The notes beneath the pieces were generated by a model that worked only from the letters and a program-made list of their open reading frames with translations, searched no databases and was not told the origin of the DNA. Shown here one piece after another: positions 12,588-25,382 of a stretch of DNA of 64,000 nt. The translations under genes and the position numbers were made by a program. The stretch comes from Branchiostoma belcheri (taxonomy: Eukaryota > Chordata > Leptocardii > Amphioxiformes > Branchiostomatidae). Every line of letters starts with the position of its first letter. The stretch's first letter is position 1. The stretch is from contig NW_017803413.1 of the NCBI RefSeq assembly GCF_001625305.1, positions 71,464 to 135,463 on the forward strand. The letters run 5' to 3'.

Positions 12588-14005
12588 TACTATTTTTCAC
12601 GGTGCCGTTGTACATTTGCAATTGAAATGTTACCTTTTTTCGTTTTAAATGATTTTGCCCCTCAAAAAAGTTATGATACTCTCGAGCTCGGATATTGCAT
12701 CTACCATTTAGCAATACGGCACCGACCGTTTACGAGACGGAAACAAGCGTCTCCAATAGCGGCGTGATCGCATTTTCTATGTGATCCGTGAAGAATTCCT
12801 AATAAGGTGTCAGGGCTGTTTGGATGAAAAAAAACGTTCCGATAGCTAATCGTGATTTAAGCAGGATTGAAAAGTGTGGTCTAAATATGGCAACAAAGTA
12901 TTCTCCCTACGGGCTCCCGGCTTTCCGGCATTAAGACTAATATGTGTTGCTAAATTGGAGGGTTAAGAGAAGAGACAATTACTGTCATCCTCTACAGATT
13001 GTGTAGCTGCGTTCATCCTCTACAGAATCTGTGTACATCACATCAGGAACAATGGCGAGAGGCTTCCTAGTCTTTATGACGGACTCGAGCAGCGAGAACT
13101 TATGAAACAGTAACTGCAGTGGTATATTCTGACACTGCACTGACACTGGCGACATGGTGTCTCCACAAGTATAAGTGTTGGCCCCACCGGGTCCTGATCC
13201 CAGAGGTGTTGTCCCTAACACTGTTCTTTGTGACCACAGCCGACATCGTACTGAGGTTTTCTAAGCATGTCAGGAAGTAAGCTAGACGTTTTTAGTTTCC
13301 TGACATGGTTTTGTTATCATATAAAACAACCTGTTCAATAGGACACAATGATATGATACCGCAGACAGAGAATCGCCTTCGTCATTGAGAAAACTACTTC
13401 CCTTTCAAGAAAACGAATTGACACCGGGGCTCTCCTACTGTAATGTGATTGCAATAGCATTTTCAATGCCTTTGTGATTGGAGGACAAGGAAGCTAAGAG
13501 GGCTATTTAGAGAAAAACGGGGATACAAAAACGCCAGAAAGTATTATTGAGGATACGAAAATGATCATGATATAATAGAGAGGGGTATTTGTTCCTGAAC
13601 CTACATACATCAACTTTTTTCGACTATTCATTTCATTGGAAAAATTGGGGGCATACGCTGCCTTGGAGGGTTCAGGATATGAAGGAAACGCGTCATCATA
13701 GGGTAGGCGGGCTCAAGTACCATGTTATACCGACAGAGGTCGCTCTTGCCATGTAATGCTGGTGCTGCCCGAACTGTCATCAACATTTAGATGAGCATTG
13801 CGAATTTAGTGATACATGGTCAGTAATGCATACAAAAAGTAGCAAAAGTAGCGTGATCAACTCACGGTTCTAGAAATTATCCCACTGATGTAGTCTGCTA
13901 GGTTCTAATTTCAAACACTAACTGATATGGGTTGGTTGGTTGTTTGACCTCCATGGTTTGAATAACTCTGTTGTCTTGTGGGGTTTCTCCCTAACTATAC
14001 AATAC
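12588..14005. other. Gene-free stretch
   Basis: No supported exon. A 14-bp direct repeat TCATCCTCTACAGA occurs at 12985-12998 and 13013-13026. Open frames here are short and have no motif. Confidence 0.5.
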
Positions 14006-14180
14006 AGGCGCTTGTTAGCCTCTACCAGGCTGGAAAGAAGCGTATGGAAAGCGGCGCCTGAAAAGATTAGAAATTGGCCAAATAGAGAGATAACATACCA
14101 GGGAGTTGGTCCGTCGGAGAGTACAGTTTGCCGCGAGCGCCTCCCTAAGCCTAGTAGAATCGAGGAGCTTGTAAACGGCG
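14006..14180. mobile_element. Imperfect inverted repeat, possible decayed MITE
   Basis: The left end (14006-14031, core GCCTCTACCAGGCT) and the right end (14147-14180, core AGCCTAGTAGA) are imperfect reverse complements across about 26-30 bases, bracketing about 175 bp. An open frame crosses the interval (13940-14305) but begins at a non-ATG codon and shows no domain. I see no clear target-site duplication, so the call is tentative. Confidence 0.35.
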
Positions 14181-14680
14181 TTCAGGCATCATTGAAACAT
14201 TTCTTCCACAAACAGTATGTTTTTCAGATATCTAAATGTACGTTTCCACCACACATTTATTTCTACCGTTGGACAGATATTGATTTCAGTCGGCAAAACT
14301 GGTAACTTATCCGGTGGGGTCGTACCTTGTCCTCATCGCACCGTTCTGAAGCGCCATCTACTAAAAGTTACAAAAACTGCAAACCACTTGCTGCACTACA
14401 ACATAGACGCTATTCTGGGTTTTATGTGTATTGTTTATCGTCTTTCATTAAAACAGAAACACATGAATTAACTAACAAATGACTCACAAAAAATCACATA
14501 AATCAAATCAGCTGTATCACCTTTATTCTTTCGTAAATCTGCATCTGGTTCTATAGAACAAAATGTATTTTCTTTGTGAGGCATCACCAATCTTGTAATA
14601 TTTACTGCGTTAACTGTTCCAACTTATGTGCTCTCCTTAAGTTCGTCATATGCATATATAACAGGCCTCCACTGACTGAT
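14181..14680. other. Gene-free stretch before the CTCA microsatellite
   Basis: AT-rich sequence with no supported feature. Confidence 0.5.
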
Positions 14681-14796
14681 TCACTCACTCACTCACTCAC
14701 TCACTCACTCACTCACTCACTCACTCACTCACTCACTCACACTCACTCACTCACTCACTCACTCACTCACTCACTCACTCACTCACTCACTCACTC
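14681..14796. repeat. CTCA tetranucleotide microsatellite
   Basis: About 29 tandem CTCA units run across this interval, with one single-base interruption near 14740 that shifts the phase. An open frame through it (Thr-His-Ser-Leu repeats) is a by-product of the repeat and not a gene. Confidence 0.95.
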
Positions 14797-17700
14797 TTGC
14801 GATCTCTGTTTAATTCCTTGTGAGTCGTTCTCAACATTTCCTTTGGTCACTCCCAGTTTTCCCAGTTTGTCCGAGCAGAGAGCGGGTATTTTCCACTGGT
14901 CACTGATAAAAGTGTCACTCTGATGTGTTGTCATTGATAGATGTGGTTGATAAAGTTGTGTACCTCCGAGTTAATGATTGCCTCCAGAGCAGGGTTTGAG
15001 TGACAGCTCCTACTCGGCATTACACAAGGCATCTTTTACGTACCGAGGAAGACTTCTTTACGAAACCGCGAGGAAAAAACAGGAAGATGGGGACACAAAA
15101 GAGGGAAAAACAACCACGGCTATCCCACTATACCTCGATATGTACGTGACAGGGGCTGTAGTGAGTTCTTAATGGACCCTTAATGTGAGAAGAAACTAGG
15201 ATGGATAATGGAAAGACTCCCGAGAAATGCAAGATACAGAAAATGGCAAAAGTGAACTTCAAGTGCCACGCATTGTTTCTAATTACCCCCGGTAAAAGGA
15301 ATGCAGGGGTACAGGGGTACCTCTAGAAAGATTTATTGTCGGATTAAATATCAGGAACACTATGAACAATTTGGAGCAGGTACAAGAAACCAAGAGTAGG
15401 TCACTGCGAAAAACATATTTGGTTACAAATAAATTCTATTTCAACCTGGTTCGACCCTCTACCCTCGTGGGGAAACGATACAATATGATACAACGCCGTG
15501 CAATACAGTCATGAACGGTACCCAACACATTGGAACAGACCTTTGACCCTTGTCGTAGGGACACGTACATATTCACCAGCACGGCCAGGTCCTTCAAAAC
15601 TCGCACAATCTGAGGACAGGAATAGCTCAGTAAATTGTCCGGGGTGGGGGACGGGCCTGCGTCAGATCCGTCCAGGAAAAGTTCCTGACGCAAGGTCACA
15701 GACGAACTCCGGATACAGACAGATACATTTTGGTAAATGACGTATGTATTGATGTATATATTGATAACAGAGGGTTATTCCGTCACTCCCGGAAAAAATC
15801 TATTCCAAATTTGTCCACATATCTGCCGAGAATAGACATGGCAAGGCTGAGCATGTTTTATGTCGTTCTACAGGTAATATTCCGTCAAAAGGTAGCAACA
15901 GGTTAGAGATATCGATAGCTTTTGCTGCCAGCGTCATTTCATGTAGAACGCTAATATTGTATGGACACTCTCAGTCTGGAAACCCTTTGAACAATCCTTT
16001 ATACGATCCTAACATGTTAAATTTTATCTCCCCATCTGACATCATTAAAGACCACTAATTCGGTGTAATTTAAATCGGTTTTCTCACTAAACACATTTAG
16101 AAGGAATGGCAGATGTGTGCAGATTCGTTAGCGCTGTGTTTATTTCCTGCCAATTAACGAGCCGTCGGTCCGTCCGTTTGCTCAGGTTCTGGAGTCCGTC
16201 CTGCCCGCCAGGCCAGCTGACTGTTCCCGCTTTCACAACTCCCGTCAAACACAGACTAATAGGCAAGGACAGGCTCACGTTTCGCCATCATTGAATATTG
16301 AAGAATGCCAATTTAAATAACACCTATTAGCGAAGAATTCACTCGTATTCAGTTTCCATGGTGACCACACGTCCCAGCTGTATTGTGGCCTGCCGGCGCT
16401 CGTGAGAGAAGACTGCCTGCTTCATGCTCCACAGTTCTGGCACTGCAAGGGTTTAGAACTTATCTGGGATTTTACAATAGTAAGCGAGACATATTTCACA
16501 ACAGTCAGCTGATGTTTCATTTATAATGAATATTAAAAGTCTAAAAAGCTTACATTTATTCCGCCCATTGATTTTCAGTCACAAGGAAAAGTAATTATGT
16601 TATTTGTATCTACATTCAGTAAGTTTACGTGACAAGAGCTACACATGTACAGTTTCATATAGACGTCGGACTTCCAATGTCGATAAGGCAGGCCCTTGTC
16701 CGCACAGACGCGGTCTCTCCAAACTATAACAAGTAGCGTGTGGTGTTCAGGAAAAAAAGCACCGATAAGAAGGAGAGGAAGGAGAAGTGTTTAAGCAGCA
16801 GTATCTTGACTTGCGTCTTGGACAAGTCGTAAACAGGCACGCCTCTCTGCCCGCCCGCCGGCGAGCTGAACACACATCTCTACAGTCCTCAAGAGTGGAG
16901 GGGCACTGGGGTAGAAATTCCCACCAAACAAGCACTTCTGTCGCAGGGCCAATACTCCATGTTGTGCACGTATCGGGAAAAAAGAGTTAGTCACTGCCGA
17001 CTTTTACCCAATATCCCTACTTTTGCTGATGGAGAGGTGGATTTTGAAGGAAAATCCGTGCGATTTTAGGAAAGATTATAATTTCAATCTCGGCATCACT
17101 GTGTCAGGTGGAAAGGGCACGTAGTCGTAACGTGGGGGTAACTAAGAAAGGGATTTCCTAGTTTGGCTGCGTTGCCGGGTTAACGTGGCGCACGCTAGTG
17201 TCTAGGTAAAGCTGATAATGCAGCTCGGGGATTTTTTTCGCGCTAGTCGTAAATCACAACGCCTGCCCCATGGCGCTGGAGTGGGGGAGGTTGTGCGCGA
17301 ATTATCGGCGATTAGGGGGTACTTTGGGAAGAGCGAGAGGGGGTAAAGTTGTCGCTCACGCGGGCTTAAAGCGTCCTTCCCAGGCGGGGCCGTGCTTCGG
17401 TCGTAATGCAGTAAGGATTGTCGGGCTGAACGGCAGGATACGGGAGACGCCAGGCAAGATTAGGATGATTGCTGCTGTTCATTTCACATGATGGATACAC
17501 GTCAACTTTACTGTGGATACTAACTTTCAGGTGGAAGGTTGTACAAAACTGTTTTCCACAGAAATATGACGCAAATGTAGCACTGCCCCGTCCTTGGTAA
17601 GACTAACGCAGATGTGGACACAGCTGGTAGGGTAGTCTGTGGCAGAACACGTTCTCTTCAGGACAAAGACTGCCCGATGTTGATGCCTTTGTTGAGAAAC

Positions 17701-19950
17701 ATACGCTCTGTGTGTAGTGACGTTTGATTTCCTACAATTTGAGTTTGTGATAGACAAAACAGTTACCAATTCATAATTATTATGAAATAAGTTGACTCCA
17801 TTTTGCGCAGCACTACCTTTTCCAATATAATATGGTTTTCAGGTAAGCCAGGGGCGCATGTGACAGGTCTTTGTGAGCAAATTAAATAAGCCATGATATG
17901 TAGACATGCCTCTAGGTACCATTTACCGTTAAGCCAGCTCAGTGTTTTTATCGACACGCATTTACAACAATTTGTAAGGATCTCCTTTCACTCCATTTTG
18001 TTTGGGAGAATTTAATGTAGTCCTGCTGGAAATCATATACCTGTGACGCAGGGGCCTAAAACTAAGTGGATCTACTTGTCTTATCCAACAGTGATTAATA
18101 TTCAAGATCAAATGTGATCAAATTATTCCTTGTTTTTCTAGAGAGAATTTGTATTGTTGTGCAGCGCCATGCCCGTTTCATTTTCCCTCAGCCAACAAAC
18201 CGAACAATGCAACATGGCGGCTCCCGCCTGAAAAAGAAAATAAACGAAAACCATGGATGCATGCACGTCTGACAGTCAGACATGTGCTGCCTGGGTCGGC
18301 CAGAAAGGCAGATAGTGGAGAGAGTGACAAATTTGGTCAGAAATTATAACTGACGTTGTTCTTTTACATTCAACTGTCAGGTTACAGGCGACTTGTGGTG
18401 CATATCAGTAAAATACCCCAAACGTTTTGAACCACAAGTACTTTAACATGTTTGTTGTGGGGTAAAGAACTGACAAATATTTTTAAAGATATGGAATAAC
18501 CACAGGAAAATAAAGCCACCTCAACATGGAAGCATACAAGCTGGTAACAAGATACAGAAATTGGATATGGGATTGGTTTCAATTGGTTGTCGCAAGGCAC
18601 TCTGTACACCACCGTGTTATTCTTAACCATTGAGTGCATATTTTCTCAGCTCTACAGAAGTGTGCACAGGGCGATAGAATATTGTTTGCAATTTGCCCGT
18701 GTCTTTACGACCCGTACTTGGCTCAGCCTCTGTGCTTACAGTGAAAAACCCCGTGTGGACAAAACACACGGAACACTCACTCAGTGGATACAAATATACG
18801 CAGGGCTTTGCACATTTACTTAGGGGTTGGGATATCTAAGAAACACAAGAGCCCCGTACGTGTCATACTAAGTCAGCATCCCTCACTATACTTCGCACAC
18901 ACGACTCAAACTGTTAGCGTAAAATATACAACAAACACACTGAATTCTTGTTGATTGGGTGTATTTTTTGATTCCATTGAACTTTGTACAACATTACTTC
19001 TCGGTCTCATCGTGTCATGGATTTTTCTTTCTGTTACGTGTTTTGGGGTAGAAAATTCCCATCTCGTCAGACATAGGTGTTAATGTACAAAATAAAGACT
19101 ACTGTATCGTCTACCATAGTTAACGTGCACATGTACATAATACAAATACAAAGTTCTGATGAATGAAAAATAAATTAATTTGTTTGCTCGGAAATTACAA
19201 CATCATATCAAGATTAGAGTCACATTTCTCACTCGACTACAATCAAAAATCACCACCATTGGACAACAGGAATGTTACGATTCATCTTTAGCTGATTTAG
19301 GATCTAGCTAGTGTAGTAAGTGGTCATTCGACAAATTGGCACATCGTTTGGAGCTTAAAGTAAGATCTGTGCGTGCTATCATGCTATCATACCAAACTAC
19401 AAAACAACAACACTACAGTAGTCTACCATTACTTGGCGCCATTTCTGGGAGCCTGTAATGCACCCGCGCTTCTTCAAAAAGCATTTGCCTCGGCCCATAC
19501 ACAGAGGTGATCACAAGTAGAACGGAACATGTTTACGTCGCGAACAACATCGCAATGGCACAAGAAAAGACAACTTACACTGTTAAGGAAAATAAGTGAA
19601 TTCCGAGAACGGTACACAATGTTTGAGTGACCTCCGGTTAACCTGTCGCAGGCACTTCAATAAATAACAACAAATATTTACCGGCATTTGCATTTCAGTT
19701 GTGCGGAGAGTGGTGAGAAGGAATCCCAGTGTACATAAAGGCAAAGGGACGTAAATAAGTCTGTTAGAAGCTCACTGTCTGTCTCTATTTAGTACACGAC
19801 GTAGGATATGGTCGATTGTCCTCGCAAGAAAGTAGACAGCTACGTGTATCTCACAGTCCTCAACAGTGCTATGGAGAGAGGTGCTGTCTGTCTGAGACTA
19901 AAAGGTAGAGTCACTGTCAGTCTCTGTCGCCACAGGGAATGTTGGCAGTA
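14797..19950. other. Gene-free stretch containing the FoxA copy 1 3' flank
   Basis: No coding exon is supported. The 3' untranslated region of the minus-strand FoxA copy 1 must extend leftward from 19950, but I found no canonical poly(A) signal (TTTATT on the plus strand) in the first kilobase. A TGTATT (AATACA on the minus strand) near 18.96 kb is a weak candidate. The rest is AT-rich intergenic sequence. Confidence 0.5.
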
Positions 19951-21168
19951 TTATAGAGACGAAGGTTGGGAATGCTGGGGAACGTACCCTTGGTAATAGT
20001 CCGTCCCCATGCTGTCCATGGACATGGTCGTTTTCGGCACGCCTGTCGGGGACATGGAGTTGTAGCCTGAGTACCCCATGGCGGCGTACTCCTTCAAGTC
20101 GGGCTTGTGTTCCTGAGACATGAGGTTGGAGATGGAGAAGGGATGGGTGAAGCCGTGAGCTGCCCGCAGGTGTTCTGGACTGAAGTAGCCGCCCATAGAC
20201 ATGGGTAGAGAGGACTGCTGTGGGATGGGGCGTGCAGGTAGACCCTGGTGTTGTTGGGCGTGCTGCTGCATATCCTGGGGCTGGGTGGTCTGGACCGGCG
20301 GCTGCTGCTGATGTTGTTGTTGGTGTTGATGATGCTGGTGCTGCTGCTGCTCCTGTGGGTTGGGGGATGGCGTGTTGATGGGCTGGAGAGGCTGCAGGGT
20401 CGAGGCACCGTTTGTCGTTGTCGTGGGCGTGCTGGCGGCCTCTGGCGTGGTGGTCGGCGCGACGGCGGTGTTCTCCGTCCCGGGGTTGGGGGTGTCGCGT
20501 GCCGCCTGCTGCTGGGCCATCTTCATCGCTAGTTTCTTCTCGCACTTGAAGCGCTTCTGTCTCCGCAGGTAGCAGCCGTTCTCGAACATGTTGCCCGCCT
20601 CGGGGTGCAGGGTCCAGTAGCTGCCCTTGCCTGGTCGGTCGGGGGTGCGCGGCACCTTGACGAAACAGTCGTTGAAGGACAGACTGTGTCTGATGGAGTT
20701 CTGCCAGCGCTGCTGGTTCTGTCGGTAGTAGGGGAACAAGTCCATGATGAACTGGTAGATTTCTGCCAATGTCACCATCTTGTTGGGAGAACTCTGGATG
20801 GACATGGTGATGAGAGAGATGTAGGAATACGGCGGTTTGGCGTGTGTGTAGCTGCGTCTGTACGCCTTCTCACGCTCGGCTATGGCGTTTCTGTTCAAAG
20901 CCATATTGTTCATAGTCTGCATGGTGCCCATGGCATTGACGGAGCCGGCCGGGTAAGACTGCAGGCCGCCCATGCCGCCAGCTGCAGGGTAGCCCGAGCC
21001 CATGCCATTCATGGTCCCTGAGTAGGCCGAGGCGGAGTAGGCCCCGGGGTTGACGGGCCCCGTGCCCGTGTACGTCGCGTGGTTCATCCCTCCCATGCTC
21101 GACATGGTGTTCATCCCCATCGTGTTCATCGTGGTCCCTGTCGGATATCCCTTCGGTGCAGACAGCAT
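19951..21168 (-). CDS. foxA: FoxA (HNF3) forkhead transcription factor, copy 1
   Basis: Forkhead-box class A factors are nuclear pioneer transcription factors that bind TRTTTRC-type sites and act in endoderm, notochord and floor plate. This is a single coding exon of 405 residues. The ATG at 21168 is the first after an in-frame TGA at 21189-21187 and has a purine at -3; the frame ends at TAA, 19953-19951. Residues 1-100 are rich in Met, Gly, Ser and Thr. The forkhead domain spans about 105-213, with the recognition helix [13 protein letters not shown] and the wing segment ending [14 protein letters not shown] Ser/Thr/Pro linker and a Gln/His-rich tract (about 272-307) follow. C-terminal FoxA motifs are intact: [14 protein letters not shown] (341-354, an EH1-like Groucho-binding motif), [13 protein letters not shown] (357-369) and TDYYQGY near the C-terminus. 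The N-terminal motif typical of vertebrate FoxA (MLGTVKMEGHE-like) is absent. The gene is divergent from FoxA copy 2, and the forkhead domains match at 99 of 109 positions. I cannot say which copy carries which published amphioxus number. Confidence 0.97.
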   Translation of the reverse strand: MLSAPKGYPTGTTMNTMGMNTMSSMGGMNHATYTGTGPVNPGAYSASAYSGTMNGMGSGYPAAGGMGGLQSYPAGSVNAMGTMQTMNNMALNRNAIAEREKAYRRSYTHAKPPYSYISLITMSIQSSPNKMVTLAEIYQFIMDLFPYYRQNQQRWQNSIRHSLSFNDCFVKVPRTPDRPGKGSYWTLHPEAGNMFENGCYLRRQKRFKCEKKLAMKMAQQQAARDTPNPGTENTAVAPTTTPEAASTPTTTTNGASTLQPLQPINTPSPNPQEQQQHQHHQHQQQHQQQPPVQTTQPQDMQQHAQQHQGLPARPIPQQSSLPMSMGGYFSPEHLRAAHGFTHPFSISNLMSQEHKPDLKEYAAMGYSGYNSMSPTGVPKTTMSMDSMGTDYYQGYVPQHSQPSSL

Positions 21169-21349
21169 CTCGTACACCGGCGACTTTCACACACGTGAGC
21201 GGTGGCGCAGAAAAGTCGGCTGTTCTCGCGGCCAAACTTCAATAACTTACTGGACCAACACAGGCTGTCACGCTAGGAGCATCCACCAACAACAACGTAG
21301 GCGCAAAAACTGACCAACAACTGATTTGCAAAGAAAGGTTGACCCCTTG

Positions 21350-21474
21350 GTAAATATCCCTGCCTGTCAATCATTAATGAAACTCCGCCTCTTTAGCCAA
21401 ATAAAAACCCTGGTGACTGGATACGCCCTGCGGTTTCGAGGTTTCCCATCTCTCCTTTCCGGGATCGTGATTGG
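21350..21474 (-). promoter_or_regulatory. FoxA copy 1 proximal promoter
   Basis: Reading on the minus strand, a CCAAT box (plus-strand ATTGG, 21470-21474) lies about 300 bp before the ATG. A forkhead consensus site TATTTAC (plus-strand GTAAATA, 21350-21356) lies about 185 bp before it. The forkhead site would allow auto- or cross-regulation by FoxA, which is inference. No clear TATA box is visible. Confidence 0.4.
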
Positions 21475-24400
21475 TGCAGCCAGGATGACGTAGACGATCG
21501 TATGGCAATTAATCTGGAAGTCGGGAACACCTGAGGGGAAGTTTCGCGGAACAGGCGAAAACTTTTAGACAGTCCCTGCTAAAAATGCAGCGAAAATTAA
21601 AAAGAAGCCACAACGTCATGAATATCGTGTTATGTTATCAGGACAATAAGGTTCCAGCCATGGCTTTCACTGTCTATAGTTGATAACATCGAAATTTGCC
21701 TGTAATACATTTTGCCCTCCTGAAGATACAACTGAAAAGTGTAGACTCAATCCAATTCGTCACTTTTTATTTCTACGAATTAGCCCACAAATGTTAATAT
21801 GACCAAAATTTCCTGAACGATTTAGGTGGAAACATGCTGTTTATTCCGTGATAATTTCTGAGAATCTGTGCTGTAACGTCATCATTACATATATTACAAA
21901 CAACTTTATCACCTCCAGGTAGGAAGAGGAAAGGAAAGCACGGTCGTCTCTGAGATAAGAAATCTGTGACGCAAGGAACACTTCCGTTTGTAAAAGTAAG
22001 GAAATGTTCTTCATTTTACACTGTACGACAGGAGACAGGGTTCATGTCTGGAAGTCGAGCACAAGAAAAAACAAGTTATTGTGAAAGGAACTAAGGTGTC
22101 GGAAAGACGTCATGCGATCGAAGTCACGGAGAAAAAAGTAACTGAGAATCGGAGTAGAGATACAAGACGTCCCTCATCGTGTTGATAACTATGTTATGTA
22201 CGTGTGGTGGGCTTGTGGTTTCCATAGTTTAACTAATTATAACGGGAAATCACCCGTGAAACCGGCGCTAAAGAGGTGCGACTGAGTCCTGCTGTTTGTG
22301 GACGGCTGCGTAACCAATGTAATTAGGACATCATTTCGTCACTTTGAACTATTCACAGGAGAACATTGTTGTCCGTATATAAATCTCTGTATCAACCACG
22401 TCTGGTTCATAGTTATACTTATCTTCTGGTAAGGTGACCAAAGAGCTTACAGATAGCGGTCCACAGGTTTAATCACGCCATATACCAGATCCCGTCACGC
22501 CATGCAAAACATGAAGATCTCCCGCCCGTCTTAACTTTGCATATCTCAGCATCTATCTCCATCCGACTTAATGCGCCGACATGATATCTTTGCATAGATA
22601 AACTTAATAAATTTAATTAGTGATAGGTCCATTAACACGTCCCATTCAGCTCGTTTGGTTCCCTATCGGGTGCTAACGGTCGGGAGTTAGCCTAGATACC
22701 AAAACAAACAGCCGCCTAGAGGGCAGGACGTGCCCCGAGAACAACAGAACGCAAAAGATACAATCCAGCTGACTGTGGAATCAAATTTCCCACCAAAGAA
22801 AAGATTGGACCATTGACAGGCTTGTTGGTCTATCGAAACCAGTTCGCCTCCCAAAATGCACGATCCCTCTGTGTTCACAAGAAAAACAAGCTCTACTTTA
22901 TATAACATGGGGCAGATTAGTCGTTAGGGCTCGTCAACCAAAGGTAAGGTCCTGTGAAAACACGTTCAGAAATCTGACGAATATCGGCTTGTCATGACTT
23001 TCCCGAACCACATCCGTGTAGCGTAGCCTCTGCCACAGACGTGCACCTGGCCGGAGGACCAGGCGCCGCCGGTCACTCCGAGACGCCTTCCGGCTCGCCG
23101 AGAACGGCACTCGACGTTCTTCAAGGGCAAAGGTGTGGTAATCTGTGAGATAAGACACACAATTGAGTCTTCGATGAGGAAGATGGACGGTTCGTCATCT
23201 CAAGGTGGAGTTGTACGGGATAAGGTTCCACCTTAATTCATCTTATCGTGACGGGAGAAGTCTCCGCTTACAGAAGGGTTCCGGAACTGTCCTCATGCCG
23301 CCCTGACGTCCACAGGACCTGACGGCACATGGGTATCCCTGCGGTCTCATGTGCAACTGGAAGCCGTATAACAGCGTTCTGTACATATACTTTTAAACAT
23401 GCGTTTTACTTGTCAGTGTGCAGTAGTCCATTTCATTTCGATATCATAACATGCACCTGTGCCTACGAAGGAAAAACTAAGGCAAGTAGAACTGTTGGTG
23501 GCAAATAGAACAGTCTGCTGTCTAACATAGGTACGACGCGTGAGACAGAAAGGCAAAACACGTATCATTAGCTTTTGAGAAGTTTTATTCACATACAAAC
23601 TTCAGAGGAATCTTTCGACATTCTCATCACCCAATCTGTGTGTGCTTTATCAGAAAGAAACAACTCTTATTTAGACTACAGCAAAACCAGTCGCTGAAAT
23701 GGTGAAAACACGTGAAAACATGCACATGCACATGAAAACAAGATAAATTTAAGAAGCATGTGTTAATTCGTAGGAGAATGTCGTCCTCTCCGCATAAATG
23801 ATAAAGCAAGATCGTTCCTATGTATACAGTGACATTACCTTCACTCAGCGGAGTACCGTTAGAAATAGCAACATCGTACAATGAGATTGTCAACAGACTT
23901 GTTTTGCAGACGCACCCCGCTGACAGGTGCGCGGAATGGCAAATATTTTCCCGTTTTGTTGTAAAGGCCAAACAGAAATAACTGGTTGTGGTCATGCACA
24001 GAGAAGGGTAGGATGAATAGAAGAGTTCCTATGAATCATGAGGCCCTTAAAAAATTCCGACAGCTTCCAAAATCACAGGCGCCGGGTTAAGGAGTTTAGG
24101 CCGGCCAGCTTCCCGAAGATGCGTGCAGTAGGAAGGGTCATTTGTCCGATATCTACTCACAGCGTAAGTCACTGAAAGCTCGGACACAGGTAATTTACCT
24201 TTGGTGCTGAGAGACACACTAAGTACCACGAGAAAGTTGAGAGAACGCGTCGCGGTTCACTGAGCGGGCAAGGGTGCAATCTTTCACGCCCATAAGACGC
24301 ACTGGATGGCCTGACGCGTTGTTCGGCCATGGATTCCCGAGTCATCGTGTTACAACAACAAAATTCTTCCCTTTGTGTTGAGTCTAAAATATAGACTGAG

Positions 24401-25194
24401 AAAAATGAAGTTTTGAAGGACCACGCCCCCGAGAAGACCTCGAAAAGTGCGGACTTGTCTTTGGTCTCCTCCGAGGCTTTGATGTGCTGGTGTTGTGGAC
24501 GTGCTGTTAGGGACGTGACCTCTGTCTGTTCAGAGCTAGCGTGCAAGGCCGCTCCCCCCGTGGCCCTGTGCAACCAGTGGCCCTGAAGAAGTGCAGTGCA
24601 AAGAAGAAAGAAAAGCACAAGAGTGAACCAGAACAAAATCTACTGTATGTTTAGATGGTTTTCTCTGGAACAGCCTCAAGGATGCATCGAGCCGAGTGCG
24701 CCGTCAGCCTGTACACCTGTTATGCAGCTAAGTCTAGCTGCATAAGCTTGTGGTAATTTATCTCTTGATTTGCTGACTTGAAAAATAGCTCAAAAACGTT
24801 ACATATACACATCTAAAGAACGTTTCGCAGTATGGAAAAATATTGTCAACTGCCTTTTGTACAGTTCATTCATTGACAGTACTTTAAACAGGTGGACTGA
24901 GTAGATATCAAACTCTCTGTCATCTATTTGATTTTTAGTCTCCTTTTAAAAGAAAGCAATTACGTCACTTTCAAACGTCTGATTTATTCTTCGTAGCTCA
25001 TCATTTAAACCTTTTGCTTGTGTTTTTCCTAAACATGCAGAATCCTGGGCCATAAGACATCAAAATAGAGCACAATTTGTACATAATAAAAGGACGTTAG
25101 TATAAGGTCAGCATTACGCCCAAATATATTTGCATCAACACGTTATATTTAGTTCAACCCCTGGCTTTTCGGCAGGACTTTTTCGTCTAACTAA
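21475..25194. other. Intergenic region between the FoxA genes, copy 1 side
   Basis: This is upstream sequence of FoxA copy 1 with no supported exon. A minus-strand open frame at 24169-24636 begins with a hydrophobic stretch resembling a signal peptide, but it starts at a non-ATG codon directly after a stop, so I do not call it. Regulatory elements of both FoxA genes are expected somewhere in 21.2-35.6 kb. Confidence 0.5.
24720..24745. repeat. Perfect 11-bp-arm hairpin
   Basis: TTATGCAGCTA (24720-24730) and its exact reverse complement TAGCTGCATAA (24735-24745) are separated by a 4-base loop. No function is evident from context. Confidence 0.85.
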
Positions 25195-25382
25195 ACAAAT
25201 TCTAAACTTTATCTTCCAATGCGAAGTAATTTGGATCCAAATTTTGAATGTGCAAGTCCAGTCTCTGTGTGTGAAGGAATTCCTTTGAAAGAGACTTCCT
25301 GAATTTGCACGTTCGAAAATTTAAGAAAGTCCCAAACTGCCCAAATTACTTCGTGTTGGAAGTTAAAGTTTAGAATTTGGTT
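25195..25382. mobile_element. About 185-bp MITE-like inverted repeat
   Basis: The two ends are long imperfect reverse complements: the outermost arms CAAATTCTAAACTT and AAGTTTAGAATTTG match exactly. Similarity continues inward through blocks such as CGAAGTAATTTGG/CCAAATTACTTCG for about 60 bases or more on each side. The element has no coding capacity. I see no secure target-site duplication, and divergence between the arms suggests an old insertion. The superfamily cannot be told from this. Confidence 0.65.

Noticed and set aside
13940-14305. Plus-strand 121-codon frame
   Set aside because: It starts at a non-ATG codon and runs through an imperfect inverted repeat. No domain is visible.
14576-14923. 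Frame encoding Thr-His-Ser-Leu repeats
   Set aside because: It is produced by the CTCA microsatellite, whose unit has no stop in this frame.
20248-21021. Long plus-strand frames opposite FoxA copy 1
   Set aside because: They are antisense shadows of the GC-rich FoxA coding exon and show no domain.
24169-24636. Minus-strand 155-codon frame whose start looks like a signal peptide
   Set aside because: It begins at a TTG codon directly after an in-frame TAG, has no upstream ATG, and no clean splice acceptor allows entry in that frame. The later part has no domain.
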